A stretch of DNA of 64,000 nt from Synechococcus sp. UW105. GTDB taxonomy: Bacteria > Cyanobacteriota > Cyanobacteriia > PCC-6307 > Cyanobiaceae. The notes under the pieces are model-generated. The model saw only the letters and a list, made by a program, of their open reading frames with translations. It was not told the origin of the DNA and did not search any database. The stretch is from contig NZ_UCNN01000019.1 of assembly GCF_900473935.1 (NCBI RefSeq), forward strand, positions 124,001 to 188,000. Reading direction: 5' to 3'. Of the stretch, positions 1 through 8,696 are shown one piece after another (the first letter of the stretch is position 1; every line of letters starts with the position of its first letter). The translations under genes were made by a program, and so were the position numbers.

Positions 1-1
1 A

Positions 2-262
2 GCAGTTCTGAGCCCATTGCTCGGCCTGGGCGACAGCGCAGAAACCTGTCTGCCCTTTTCTTCTGAACAACCAAGCCTGACCTGCTTTGCGACGACCCCA
101 TCACAGCTCACAGCCGTTTGCAGCGGCTGTGAAGGCGGTGGCTGTGGGGGCGGTGGCTGTGGGGGCGGTGGCTGTGTGGGCGGTGGCTGTGTGGGCGGTG
201 GCTGTGTGGGCGGTGGCTGTGTGGGCGGTGGAGGTGCTGCGACCCTCTTGGGGCTCGCGTGA
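2..262 (+). CDS. Possible C-terminal part of a Cys/Gly-rich repeat protein
   Basis: An open frame enters from the left edge and ends at TGA 260-262. It contains a Cys-containing stretch and then seven Gly-Gly-Gly-Cys type repeats. It would be convergent with the lipoprotein gene that ends at 299, which is a normal arrangement. I recognise no family. The regular Cys spacing could bind metal or form crosslinks, but the frame could also be a by-product of the GC-rich DNA repeat, which is open in several frames. The start lies outside the window, or at TTG 17. Confidence 0.3.
   Translation, partial: AVLSPLLGLGDSAETCLPFSSEQPSLTCFATTPSQLTAVCSGCEGGGCGGGGCGGGGCVGGGCVGGGCVGGGCVGGGGAATLLGLA
131..235. 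repeat. 15-bp tandem repeat, about 7 units
   Basis: Seven consecutive 15-bp units, core GGCGGTGGCTGT, run without interruption. The first unit begins GAA, the next two GGG, the next three GTG, and the last ends GGAGGT. The period is a multiple of three, so the reading frame is kept. On the + strand one frame reads Gly-Gly-Gly-Cys-(Gly/Val) five-residue repeats. The change from GGG to GTG units along the array suggests growth by unequal crossover or slippage. Confidence 0.9.
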
Positions 263-298
263 ATCGTGGCGCTGCTGCGCTCCAGCTGACGCTGAGGC

Positions 299-2302
299 TT
301 AGTCGGGTTTGCGCACTGGGCCCATCAGGGGGTTCTGAACTGGTGCTGCGACGCCATAAGTCACAACAAGGCCCTGCCCTCCGGGAAAGGTGGAGGTTCG
401 AGCGTTTGGCGTTTTGTTGATGACCACCTCACCGTCAAACCAGTTGTTGGCACTCCAGAGATTGCCGGCATCGTCAACGATCACATCGGTGGTGATTTGG
501 ATGACTCCACTTTGGTAATTGTGAATGACATCACCCGTGCTTTTCCCCTCAGGGCATGTGCTCGGTTGCATCCCACAGATGTGAATCAAGCTTTGTCCAT
601 AGAGGTTGCCGATCCAGACATTGTCGTTGCCGTCAATCGTGACCCCCCAGGGAATGTATGCGATCCCTTTTGCGATGTCGTTCTTGACAACTTTTAGGTC
701 TGGTGAGATGACAGCAGCAACCCCAGACTGCGTCAGCGTGGGATTGTCAACATAGAACTCCGCCCCCGCCGCAAATTCCTGCATAATTGTTTTCGGTTGG
801 GGTGGATTGGCGGGGATTCCCGGTGGGATCTTGGCGCCTGGTGCTAGAGCGCCTTCTGGCGAGTGGGTTTGTTGGGCGATCCATACATGGCCGGTTGAAT
901 CCACGGCAATTCCGCGAGTGCCAAGATTGACCTCGATGGCAGTTGATTGTTCAGGTGAATCCGCTGGGAAAACGGTGATTTTGTTATTAAAGCTGCTACT
1001 GACCCAGACGCGATTTTGAGCATCAATGGCTACACCAAAAGGTGCCTGAAGGCCCTTGATTGAGATTCTTTTCCCCTGGGTATAGTCGCCACCGGGAAAA
1101 TGAATCATGTGGTTTCCGGTGTTGTCGGCGATCCAAACGTCTCCATTTCCTGCAGTGCCGACCCCTTGCAGTTGGCCCACGGGTTGATCGATGGTGGCAG
1201 GACCAAGGGCCTTGCCGTCTTCCAGTGAAAAAACGCCGACTCGGTTATTGAATGTGCCAACCCATGCATACTTTTCTGAGATTCCTGTCCCCCAACCGGT
1301 TCCGTTCAGACCCTGGCCGTTGTAGCCAGTGATGGGAGGAGAGAGGGCCTTACCTCCTGGGCCAAAATGCGTCACACCTCCGCCAATGCTGTTGACCACG
1401 CCAGATTGCGATCCCGGCATCCAATTGGCACCACTCCAGGCGTTGCCTTTGTGATCAAACATCAACTTGCCGAGGGCGAGTGCGCCACCGCCATCGAGCC
1501 GGATTGACAAGGAAAAATTATCGGGCTGGAAGAGCAGGTAAGGAAGGCTTGCGCTGGAACGAAGTTGTGTGGCCTGATCAACGGGGTAGTTGCTCTCGAA
1601 TAATTGGTAGAGAGCTGCAACATTGTTCCAGGGCTGGCGGGCGATGGAGATCATCGCCGCAAGGGTGTTGTCTGCTCTAGTCAGGCTTAGGAGTGAAGTA
1701 CAGCCAGTGGACTGAGAGGTTTGTCCGCAGAGAGCTAACAGGTTTGAAAGCACGTTCATGCGAACGGCTGTTTCGGAGTTGAGCAGATTGGCGCTGTTTA
1801 ACAGGGTGTCACCGAAGGTCCCTGATGTTTGGTTGACAAGGTTGTGGACTTGGCTGGAGCCAATCGCCAGTGCACTGGTGCTGCCTGTGAGTTGATCTCC
1901 TTCGAATAACTGGGCATTGGGCCATACCGAGCCGACGGTTGTCAGTTCATTGATATGGACGCTTTCAGTGGTGTTTTGATCCAGAACGGTCAACATCGTG
2001 AGCTTGTCCGCTGTCTCGCCATTGACGCTGCCCCCTTCGGCAACGAGGTAGTCAACGCTTCCTTTTTCAGGCTTGAGAGCCAGCTTGAAAGACCCGTCAG
2101 ATTTCGATTTCAGCGTTTGTAAAAGCTTGGCGTCTTCTCCACCGCGGCTGCGCCACACGTTGATGGTGGCCTGCTGAACCGGTTCACCCATTAGGGAGAG
2201 TTTCCCGCTCAATGCGTTTCCCCCTCCGAAGGAGCAAGACGCAACTCCTATCCCAAGTGCAGACAGCAGTAGAGCCAAGGGTGTGGAGCGAGCGAGCAGC
2301 AT
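299..2302 (-). CDS. Secreted lipoprotein with NHL/beta-propeller repeats
   Basis: 667 residues. A hydrophobic signal segment ends in a lipobox (Val-Ala-Ser-Cys, Cys23), so the mature protein should be lipid-anchored. Residues 30-100 look like a small beta-sandwich of the carboxypeptidase-regulatory type. From about 265 to 650 there are repeated blade motifs of the form GV-ID--N-VW(I/V), for example near 388-393, 420-435 and 460-476, typical of NHL or Vgb-like propellers. Such propellers usually bind proteins or carbohydrates, and the ligand here cannot be told. It is transcribed away from nadK with about 160 bp between the starts. Confidence 0.75.
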   Translation of the reverse strand: MLLARSTPLALLLSALGIGVASCSFGGGNALSGKLSLMGEPVQQATINVWRSRGGEDAKLLQTLKSKSDGSFKLALKPEKGSVDYLVAEGGSVNGETADKLTMLTVLDQNTTESVHINELTTVGSVWPNAQLFEGDQLTGSTSALAIGSSQVHNLVNQTSGTFGDTLLNSANLLNSETAVRMNVLSNLLALCGQTSQSTGCTSLLSLTRADNTLAAMISIARQPWNNVAALYQLFESNYPVDQATQLRSSASLPYLLFQPDNFSLSIRLDGGGALALGKLMFDHKGNAWSGANWMPGSQSGVVNSIGGGVTHFGPGGKALSPPITGYNGQGLNGTGWGTGISEKYAWVGTFNNRVGVFSLEDGKALGPATIDQPVGQLQGVGTAGNGDVWIADNTGNHMIHFPGGDYTQGKRISIKGLQAPFGVAIDAQNRVWVSSSFNNKITVFPADSPEQSTAIEVNLGTRGIAVDSTGHVWIAQQTHSPEGALAPGAKIPPGIPANPPQPKTIMQEFAAGAEFYVDNPTLTQSGVAAVISPDLKVVKNDIAKGIAYIPWGVTIDGNDNVWIGNLYGQSLIHICGMQPSTCPEGKSTGDVIHNYQSGVIQITTDVIVDDAGNLWSANNWFDGEVVINKTPNARTSTFPGGQGLVVTYGVAAPVQNPLMGPVRKPD

Positions 2303-2463
2303 CGGCTTCAGGGAGTCTTCTCTCTCCTTAGCGACGAGAACTCTTGTTGGCAGTGCTCTTTGAAGCGGGCCAAGACCCGACTGCAGGCATCACAAATCCC
2401 CACCCTGTGCCCTGGAGACGGTTCTCTCTCATAAAGTGATCCACCTATTGCGTGATTCGATCG

Positions 2464-3384
2464 GTGCCCAAGGTTGGACTGATCGTGAATGACGGCAAGA
2501 CGCTGGCGGTCGAGACCGCGCAGACCATCCAAGCCAGTCTGGAGCGGGCCGGCCATGACGTCGTGCGGGTCAGCAGTGCTGGCGGCATGGTGGGCTTTGC
2601 GAACCCGGATCAGCACCTACGCATGCTGGGTTACAACGCTTGCGTGCCTGAGGGGTTTGATCCCTCAATGGCCTTGGCCATCGTGCTTGGCGGTGATGGC
2701 ACTGTCTTGTCAGCAGCGCGTCAGACCGCTCCTGTGGGGGTGCCAATCCTGACGATCAACACCGGCCACTTGGGCTTCCTGGCGGAGGCTTATCTCGACA
2801 ACCTCGATCAAGCGATCGAGCAGGTGCTCACCGAGCAATGGACGATTGAGGAGCGCGCCAACCTGGTTGTGAGTGTGATGCGCGGTGATCAGCGCCGTTG
2901 GGAAGCGCTGTGCTTGAACGAGATGGCTCTGCACCGAGAACCACTCACCAGCATGTGCCATTTCGAGATCGCGATCGGTCGTCATGCGCCGGTGGACATC
3001 TCCGCTGATGGTGTCATCCTCTCCACCCCCACAGGTTCCACCGCTTATGCGCTCAGCGCCGGGGGGCCGGTGATTACCCCGGATTGTCCAGTGCTGCAGC
3101 TCACTCCCATCGCTCCGCACTCTTTGGCCTCAAGGGCGCTGGTGTTCAGCGACCAGGAGCCGGTGACGGTGTTCCCGGCCACCCCGGAACGGCTGATCAT
3201 GGTGGTGGATGGAAGTGCTGGTTGTTACGTGTGGCCAGAAGACCGGGTCTTGATTCGTCGAAGCGAGCATCCGGTGCGATTCGTTCGCCTGTCAGACCAT
3301 GAGTTCTTTCAGGTTCTTCGCAATAAATTGGGCTGGGGCCTCCCGCACGTGGCCAAGCCGGATCCACCGAAAACGGAGCTTTAG
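2464..3384 (+). CDS. nadK: NAD kinase
   Basis: ATP-NAD kinase, which phosphorylates NAD+ to NADP+ in the cytoplasm. The GGDGT motif lies near residues 76-80, followed by the NTGHLGFL segment and the conserved STPTGSTAY block that binds NAD. Length is about 306 residues, normal for the family. I chose GTG 2464 (Val-Pro-Lys-Val-Gly-Leu-Ile) because the family starts close to that motif; GTG 2452 would add four residues. The next gene follows after 5 bp, so the two are probably co-transcribed. Confidence 0.93.
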   Translation: MPKVGLIVNDGKTLAVETAQTIQASLERAGHDVVRVSSAGGMVGFANPDQHLRMLGYNACVPEGFDPSMALAIVLGGDGTVLSAARQTAPVGVPILTINTGHLGFLAEAYLDNLDQAIEQVLTEQWTIEERANLVVSVMRGDQRRWEALCLNEMALHREPLTSMCHFEIAIGRHAPVDISADGVILSTPTGSTAYALSAGGPVITPDCPVLQLTPIAPHSLASRALVFSDQEPVTVFPATPERLIMVVDGSAGCYVWPEDRVLIRRSEHPVRFVRLSDHEFFQVLRNKLGWGLPHVAKPDPPKTEL

Positions 3385-3389
3385 CGGCT

Positions 3390-4067
3390 GTGGCAGAAGC
3401 GGTGTTGCTTGTGGGCGATCAGGCGGTCGGGCTGGCTGCTCGCCTCGAGGCGTCGGGCTATCAGCCCCTCGATTGGAGTGCCGGTGCGGCGTCCTTCGCC
3501 CCTCCCCCTGAGGCCACGCCCGCTTTGGCGATCGTGTCAGCTGCGCAGGCCAATTTGATCCCCGCTTTGCGCGCCCGTGTTGGCTCCATGCCGATCCTTC
3601 TGGATGTGGGGGAGGACAGCATTCAGGGGCGGGAAACTTGCTTGAGTGCGGGTGCCAATGATTTCTGGCTCTCATCGTTGGGCATCAGTGACTTGCTGCA
3701 GCGTCTACGCCTGCACCTCACAATTCAGCAGCGCGATCGCAAGCGACCAACCGTTCTTCAGCTGGCTGATCTGAGTGTGGATTCCAGTTGCCGTCAGGTG
3801 CGTCGCGGTGGCAGGCCTGTGGCGCTGACTGCTCGGGAATATGCCCTGCTGATGCTGTTGTTCAGCCAGGCGGGGCAGGTGGTGAGCCGCGAGCAGATTC
3901 TGTCTGAGGTTTGGAATGGCGATCAGCGCACATCCAGCAACGTGATTGAGGTGTATGTGCGCTACTTGCGTCAAAAACTTGAGCAGAATGGTGAACAACG
4001 TTTAATTCATACCATCCGCGGTAAGGGGTACAGCCTGAGCGATGGTCTGCCGTCCTTGGAATCCTGA
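3390..4067 (+). CDS. OmpR-type response regulator with degenerate receiver domain
   Basis: 225 residues, GTG start 5 bp after nadK. The C-terminal half (about 125-218) is a clear OmpR/PhoB winged helix (LTAREYALLMLL, then NVIEVYVRYLRQKLE and IRGKGY). The N-terminal half has the length and pattern of a receiver domain. However, the usual phosphoacceptor Asp is Ser50, the acidic pair near residue 10 is reduced to one Asp, and the conserved Lys near residue 96 is Ser. It is therefore probably an atypical regulator not controlled by Asp phosphorylation. Its targets are unknown. Confidence 0.85.
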   Translation: MAEAVLLVGDQAVGLAARLEASGYQPLDWSAGAASFAPPPEATPALAIVSAAQANLIPALRARVGSMPILLDVGEDSIQGRETCLSAGANDFWLSSLGISDLLQRLRLHLTIQQRDRKRPTVLQLADLSVDSSCRQVRRGGRPVALTAREYALLMLLFSQAGQVVSREQILSEVWNGDQRTSSNVIEVYVRYLRQKLEQNGEQRLIHTIRGKGYSLSDGLPSLES

Positions 4068-4412
4068 ATTTGAGCTCGCAAAAACTGAATTCAATCTCAG
4101 TTGAAGCTGCGGTCTTTTAGCTTGTTCAGTCAATCAACCAATTTGTCTTTATTTTCGTTCTTTTGTTGTTGAATAGGTTTTGATTCGTTATTCCTGCGAT
4201 TAGGAGATTTTGGGAGTCTTGGTTAGGCCTTGATCGCTTTGAAAGGTGCGCTGTCTGAACACTTATGGTGTCTCTGTTTAAGGTGCCTCCTGCGCTGGCG
4301 TGCGTCTTTTCTTGGCGTTGCCTGGGGAGTTTTTGGGTCCAGAGGGTCGAAGTTCATAGGTCTTGATTGTTTGTAATGGTAGCGGGCTTGTCTTTGTTGC
4401 TAGACAGTTCGT
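4068..4412. other. Intergenic region with no recognised gene
   Basis: 345 bp, clearly more AT-rich than its flanks in the first 150 bp. I see no credible open frame on either strand and no T-tailed hairpin. It must hold the promoter of the following VOC gene, but no convincing -35/-10 pair stands out. Confidence 0.6.
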
Positions 4413-4844
4413 GTGGCATTAATAACGTCCCTACCTCTGCTTGGCATCGATCATGTCGTGATTCGTGTGCGCGACTTGGATTCCATGCTCGATTTCTACA
4501 CAACGGTGTTGGGATGTGAGCTGGCAAAGCACAACGAAGCTTTGGATCTTTGGCATCTGCGTGTTGGCAATGGCCTGATCGACTTGGTGCCCGTGGATGG
4601 GGTTCTGGGGAAACTTGGTGGGGCTACGGGAGATACGGCACCACCAGCGGCCAGCGGCCGCAATATGGACCATGTGGCGTTGAAAGTGCATCCATTTGAT
4701 GCCGATGCGCTCTTGGATTATTTGAAAAGCCATGGCATTGAGGCCCGGGCCACGTTGCAAACCCGCTTTGGCGCCGAGGGAAATGGGCCTTCGATTCAGT
4801 TCCGCGACCCTGAGGGCAACGGGATCGAGCTCAAGAGTTGCTGA
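4413..4844 (+). CDS. VOC (glyoxalase/dioxygenase) family protein
   Basis: 143 residues with two beta-alpha-beta-beta-beta halves of the vicinal oxygen chelate fold. The first half opens GIDHVVIRVRDLDSMLDFY and the second NMDHVALKV, with a C-terminal FRDPEGNGIEL. His14, His in MDHVAL and Glu in GIELKSC sit where metal ligands usually lie. The family covers glyoxalases, dioxygenases and resistance proteins, and the substrate cannot be read from the sequence. The GTG start fits the length. It stands alone between two intergenic gaps. Confidence 0.8.
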   Translation: MALITSLPLLGIDHVVIRVRDLDSMLDFYTTVLGCELAKHNEALDLWHLRVGNGLIDLVPVDGVLGKLGGATGDTAPPAASGRNMDHVALKVHPFDADALLDYLKSHGIEARATLQTRFGAEGNGPSIQFRDPEGNGIELKSC

Positions 4845-5052
4845 GCCGTTCAGCAACGCGTTGTGGCGGCGGTTATTTGTTTGCAGGCGGCCGATGTTTC
4901 ATCTGGGGTCAGCTGTGGGCTCCGCATCGTCATGCTCGGTTTGACTGAATCGTTGGCCTGTCTGTCCGACTGTCAGCTCTCAGCTGGTCAGAGTCGCTAA
5001 GGCGGCCCTAGGGCATGGATGCCAGTGCTGTTCATCGAGAGGAATCGACGTT

Positions 5053-5589
5053 GTGAGGTCACGTGAGCGAATGCTGAGAGGCTTAGCGGTGGCGGCTGGT
5101 CTTGCGGTCGTGCAGACCGGCTCAGGTGCCCTGTTCGCACAGGCGCAGGGCATGCCACCACAGCAGTTGCCGATCGAAGCGCGCTGGTGTTTGAACAGCC
5201 GGATATGTATTGACCTTGAGGTGGCGGATCAGAGGGAAGAACAACGCCTCGGCCTGATGCAGCGCCCGCCACTTCCACCCCTGAGGGGGATGTGGTTTCC
5301 GTTTAAGCAACGGTTGCCCCTCAAATTCTGGATGCACAACACCATTACTCCGCTCGACATGGTGTTTGTGCTCGACAACAGGGTGATCGCCATTCATCGC
5401 GATGTGCCGTTCTGTTCTTCTTTGCCATGCCCCAGCTATGGAGCCGATGTGGATGCTGACGGCAAGATCGATCCCGCTGACAGTGTGATTGAACTCGGCG
5501 CTGGTGAGGCTGAACGGCTGGGCATTGAGCTGGGTGATGCGGTGATGATTGAGTCGTTCATGCCTGGATCCACCACCACCACGAAGTGA
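5053..5589 (+). CDS. Secreted DUF192 protein
   Basis: 178 residues. An N-terminal signal peptide (hydrophobic segment about residues 9-30, ending near AQAQ) is followed by a DUF192 domain with the typical R-x-GLMQR and FWMHNT-TPLDMVFV blocks. DUF192 proteins are small, widely conserved and exported; their biochemical role is not established. The GTG start has a GAGAGGA-like ribosome site about 9 bp upstream, which supports it over ATG 5071. Confidence 0.85.
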   Translation: MRSRERMLRGLAVAAGLAVVQTGSGALFAQAQGMPPQQLPIEARWCLNSRICIDLEVADQREEQRLGLMQRPPLPPLRGMWFPFKQRLPLKFWMHNTITPLDMVFVLDNRVIAIHRDVPFCSSLPCPSYGADVDADGKIDPADSVIELGAGEAERLGIELGDAVMIESFMPGSTTTTK

Positions 5590-5725
5590 TCCTCAAGGCC
5601 ACGACGCCCCGCTGTCCTGCCACTCCGTGCTGTCGCTCTCTCGCGATCTCCGCAAGAGCTTTCGCCTGGGCATTGCCCCGACTTGTCTTGGCTGCGATCG
5701 AGGCCCTGGGTCGTTTCTGGTCTTC

Positions 5726-5860
5726 TCAGTTGACGGCATTGAAGAATCCCTTGGATTGCAGAAACAGACCGACTGCCACCAGCGGTCCGAAGCCTGCGAT
5801 CAGCAGGGTGATCTTGAGGCGCAGGGGAGACACCTGTTTCTCGCGCTTTTGAAGGGCCAT
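5726..5860 (-). CDS. Small single-span membrane protein downstream of cobL
   Basis: A 44-residue frame starts at ATG (complement of 5858-5860), only 6 bp after the cobL stop. A basic, polar N-terminus (MALQKREKQ) precedes one membrane segment of about 22 residues (ITLLIAGFGPLVAVGLFL), and a short tail ends FFNAVN. The tight spacing suggests co-transcription with cobL. I know no function. It is too short for most gene callers, but its composition is clearly protein-like. Confidence 0.6.
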   Translation of the reverse strand: MALQKREKQVSPLRLKITLLIAGFGPLVAVGLFLQSKGFFNAVN

Positions 5861-5866
5861 CGCTGT

Positions 5867-7213
5867 TCAGGACTGATGTGAGCCTGAGTCTGCCGTGTTG
5901 CTCCTCTGTGCTGCTGAACCCTTAAGCAGCAGCACAGGGTTCATGGGTGCCAGCCGGGTGCCGTCCCCTAGGGACTGCCCGCGCCAGGCCTGATGTTGGC
6001 TGAGTGTGACCTGCAGCCCGGCGTTGTTCAGGATCGGCCGCAGCTCGGCAAGAGCCTCCAGCGTGGCGAGAGGAATGAGCACGAGCCCCCCGGGGTTGAG
6101 GTGTTGCAGAACGGCTTTTAACAAGGCTGCCCGCTGTTTGCCTCCACCGCCGATGAGCACTCGGTCGGGTCGGCGCAGTGCGGCCGGGACAGCTTCGGGG
6201 ACCGACTCAGGAACGGAGGTGGTGGGCTGGCACTGGGCCATGGCCCCCAGCAGTTGAAAGGCATCCCCTTCCAAAACAGCACAGGGTTTGACCTGCAATC
6301 GCTCCGCGTTCGCCTGGATCAATCTGGCCCCGCCTCCCCGCTTTTCAATCGCCAGTAGCTTCAGCTCCGGTCGCAGTCGAAGGGCTTCCAGCCCCACGCT
6401 GCCAGTGCCTGCACCCAGGTCCCACAACACGCCCTGAGCAGGCAGTTCAAGCTCTGCCAGAAGTTGGATGCGCACCTCCCGTTTGGTCATTAAGCCAGGT
6501 CGGTCGCTGTGCTGCAGGAAGAGGCCGTCGTCCAGCCCGAACAGCGGCAACCGCATGGCTGCAGGTGGTGCGGCTGGTTTGGCAAGCAGCACCACTAAAT
6601 GAAGGGGATGCAGATCGGCTGGAGTGGTCTGTCCTGGTTCCAAGCACTGCACACGTTCATCGGCATGGCCGAGAGCTTCAAAGAGCCAGAGCGCATAGGC
6701 CGCTTCCAGGCCACTTCCGCTCAGGATTGTGCGCACTTCCTCAACGCCGCCGCGGCTGGGATCGGTGAGCACGGCCAGTGCTTCTGGGCGTTGTTGAAGT
6801 GTGCGGCTGAGGCTGAGCGGATCCCTGCCATGCAGGCTGACCCAGTCCGCGTCCTGCCAAGAACGCCCCAACCGGGCGAAGGCCAGTTGCAGAGAACTTG
6901 GCCCGGGGTGAAAGCGCAGTCGTTCAGCTCCGAGGCGTTCGCTGAGGTAGCGGCCAATGCCAAACCAGAGAGGATCTCCGCTGGCGAGGACGACGGCAGG
7001 GGTGTTTCGATCGAGCGCGGCGAGTGCGTCACCGAGCACTGCAGGGTTGTCACTGGCAATGCGTTGCTGTGCTTCTCCGCAGGGTTCCCAGGCGTCTAGG
7101 GCCGCCAGTAAACGCTTGGGTGCCGCGATCAGCGCAGCGTTGCGGAGCTGCTGTTGCTGGGTTGCCGGCAGGGAGTGCGGAGCTCCGGCATCGGTGCCGA
7201 TCACATCGATCAT
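5867..7213 (-). CDS. cobL: Precorrin-6Y C5,15-methyltransferase (CbiE-CbiT fusion, CobL)
   Basis: 448 residues fusing two SAM-dependent activities of cobalamin (pseudocobalamin in many picocyanobacteria) synthesis. The N-terminal CbiE-like part is a tetrapyrrole methylase (SGDPLWFGIGR at 78-88, LHGRDP near 127-132), which methylates C5. The C-terminal CbiT part carries PGLMTKREVR (about 239-248) and the SAM motif DLGAGTGSVG (265-274); it methylates C15 and decarboxylates. ATG start. A small membrane protein gene follows directly on the same strand. Confidence 0.93.
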   Translation of the reverse strand: MIDVIGTDAGAPHSLPATQQQQLRNAALIAAPKRLLAALDAWEPCGEAQQRIASDNPAVLGDALAALDRNTPAVVLASGDPLWFGIGRYLSERLGAERLRFHPGPSSLQLAFARLGRSWQDADWVSLHGRDPLSLSRTLQQRPEALAVLTDPSRGGVEEVRTILSGSGLEAAYALWLFEALGHADERVQCLEPGQTTPADLHPLHLVVLLAKPAAPPAAMRLPLFGLDDGLFLQHSDRPGLMTKREVRIQLLAELELPAQGVLWDLGAGTGSVGLEALRLRPELKLLAIEKRGGGARLIQANAERLQVKPCAVLEGDAFQLLGAMAQCQPTTSVPESVPEAVPAALRRPDRVLIGGGGKQRAALLKAVLQHLNPGGLVLIPLATLEALAELRPILNNAGLQVTLSQHQAWRGQSLGDGTRLAPMNPVLLLKGSAAQRSNTADSGSHQS

Positions 7214-7343
7214 GCCGTCATTGTGCTCGTTGCTGAGAGTGGCCTTGATGGTTCCGACGGTGCTGTTCGCTCCCTGTTGATCGCCGCTTCATCTGCCATT
7301 CAGCGCATTGATAGCTACTGAGAGTGAAAGTTTGTTTGTTGGT

Positions 7344-8462
7344 ATGCCTTCGCTTTTTCGCCCACTCCAGCGTTCGGGGGTGTTGTTCGCCTCTGCCTTG
7401 AGCTTGGGGATGCTTGGTGCCTCTCAGCATCACGCCGCTCTTTCTCAGCCTGCAACATCTGCTGCTCCGTGCCCTAAGGCCGCGGTGGTGCAAACCGCAA
7501 CGGCAATCACTCCGGTCAACAAGACCAACTACGCGCATGCGGAAACCGAGGTGATCTTGGCGGAATATGTGCGCAAGATTGCCAAAGGCACGTGCAGTTC
7601 TGGTGTAGGCGAGTTTCTGCATCTGAAAAAGGGCATGGATCCAGAAGACCGCACGATTTTGCGCCCTAATTTCGACACGCTGTATTCGTTCGCGGTTCTG
7701 GATTTGGACAGTCCGGCCACGGTGGTGCTTCCCGATACCGATCGGTATCAGATCCTTGAAGTTGTGGATGGAGAGCACTGGATTCCCCTGATCAGTGACA
7801 AGCCTGGTCGCTATGAACTGACCAAAGAATCCATGGGTAGTCGCTACGTCTTCGCCTTCGTGCGCACGCAGGTGAATATGCAGGATGCTGCGGATCTCAA
7901 GAAAGCAGGTGCTGTTCAGGATCAGATCCAGCTGGAGCAGGCACAGAAGGGTGAGTTCATCTCCCCACACAAGTACGACATGAAGGAGATCCTGGCCTTG
8001 CGCGCCGCCTACAACGAACGGATGGCACCTGAGGGCGTCACGTCGGAGATGGCCTTCGGTCAGCGAGGTGAGATTAGTGAGGAGATGCGTAACTTTGGTG
8101 TGGCGATTGGTTGGGGTGGTCTGCCAAAACAGGGGGCCGTTTACCCCTTCCCCAAAGTGGTGAACTCCACTGAGCCCCAGAAACTTGTCCTCAAGGATGT
8201 GCCCAATGATCCCCGGGCCTTCTGGTCGGTGACCATCTACGACAAGCAGGGATTTGCGGTTGGTGAGAAGTACAACATCAACAGTGCTTTTGCTAAGCAG
8301 AATACCAACGGTGAGTATGTGATTCACGTTGGTGGTGATGCCAGCCAAGACAACTACTTAGATATCTATCCCGGTTGGAATGCTGCAGTGCGCATCTATT
8401 CGCCGACAGAGGCCTATTTCAACGGCAGCTGGATCCCCCCGCAGTTTCAACCTGCCCAGTGA
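7344..8462 (+). CDS. Secreted DUF1254/DUF1214 protein, paralogue 1
   Basis: 372 residues from ATG 7344. A TTG 36 bp upstream is possible but would put a polar extension before the signal peptide. The signal peptide ends near HAALSQ. A DUF1254 region follows (NFDTLYSFAVLDL at about 110-122), then a DUF1214-type C-terminus (AFWSVTIYDKQGF, PGWNAAVRIYSPTEAYFNG). Proteins with this pair are periplasmic, and their activity is not known. It is shorter than the next two paralogues and clearly diverged from them. Confidence 0.85.
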   Translation: MPSLFRPLQRSGVLFASALSLGMLGASQHHAALSQPATSAAPCPKAAVVQTATAITPVNKTNYAHAETEVILAEYVRKIAKGTCSSGVGEFLHLKKGMDPEDRTILRPNFDTLYSFAVLDLDSPATVVLPDTDRYQILEVVDGEHWIPLISDKPGRYELTKESMGSRYVFAFVRTQVNMQDAADLKKAGAVQDQIQLEQAQKGEFISPHKYDMKEILALRAAYNERMAPEGVTSEMAFGQRGEISEEMRNFGVAIGWGGLPKQGAVYPFPKVVNSTEPQKLVLKDVPNDPRAFWSVTIYDKQGFAVGEKYNINSAFAKQNTNGEYVIHVGGDASQDNYLDIYPGWNAAVRIYSPTEAYFNGSWIPPQFQPAQ

Positions 8463-8544
8463 TGCAGGCATGGGCCAGGTCTGCTCTGGCCTCTGCATGC
8501 TTGTTCTGTTTGCTCGAGGCATCGGCTTCGTGTTGCGTCTCCCT

Positions 8545-8576
8545 GCCCTATTCCCGACCGGGGTAGGGAATAGGGC
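8545..8576. other. Perfect 11-bp inverted repeat
   Basis: GCCCTATTCCC (8545-8555) and GGGAATAGGGC (8566-8576) are exact complements around a 10-nt loop. They sit in the 234-bp gap between DUF1254 paralogues 1 and 2. There is no T-run after it, so a simple terminator is doubtful. It may be an RNA hairpin that sets the relative expression of the two genes, or a protein-binding palindrome. Confidence 0.75.
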
Positions 8577-8696
8577 GGCCTTGTGCAGCTGGGATACCAG
8601 CAATGATCCGGATGATCCCGATTGGCACATTTTTGCTCTGAAGGATGTTGGGCCCCTTGAGAGTGCCTAAACCAAGAGAAGTGCTCGTACCTGGCT

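Noticed and set aside
131-235. Possible CRISPR array
   Set aside because: The 15-bp units are contiguous with no spacers; it is a simple tandem repeat.
7218-8348. 376-codon minus-strand frame opposite DUF1254 paralogue 1
   Set aside because: Antisense of a secreted protein with recognisable DUF1254/DUF1214 blocks; the reverse product has no domain pattern.
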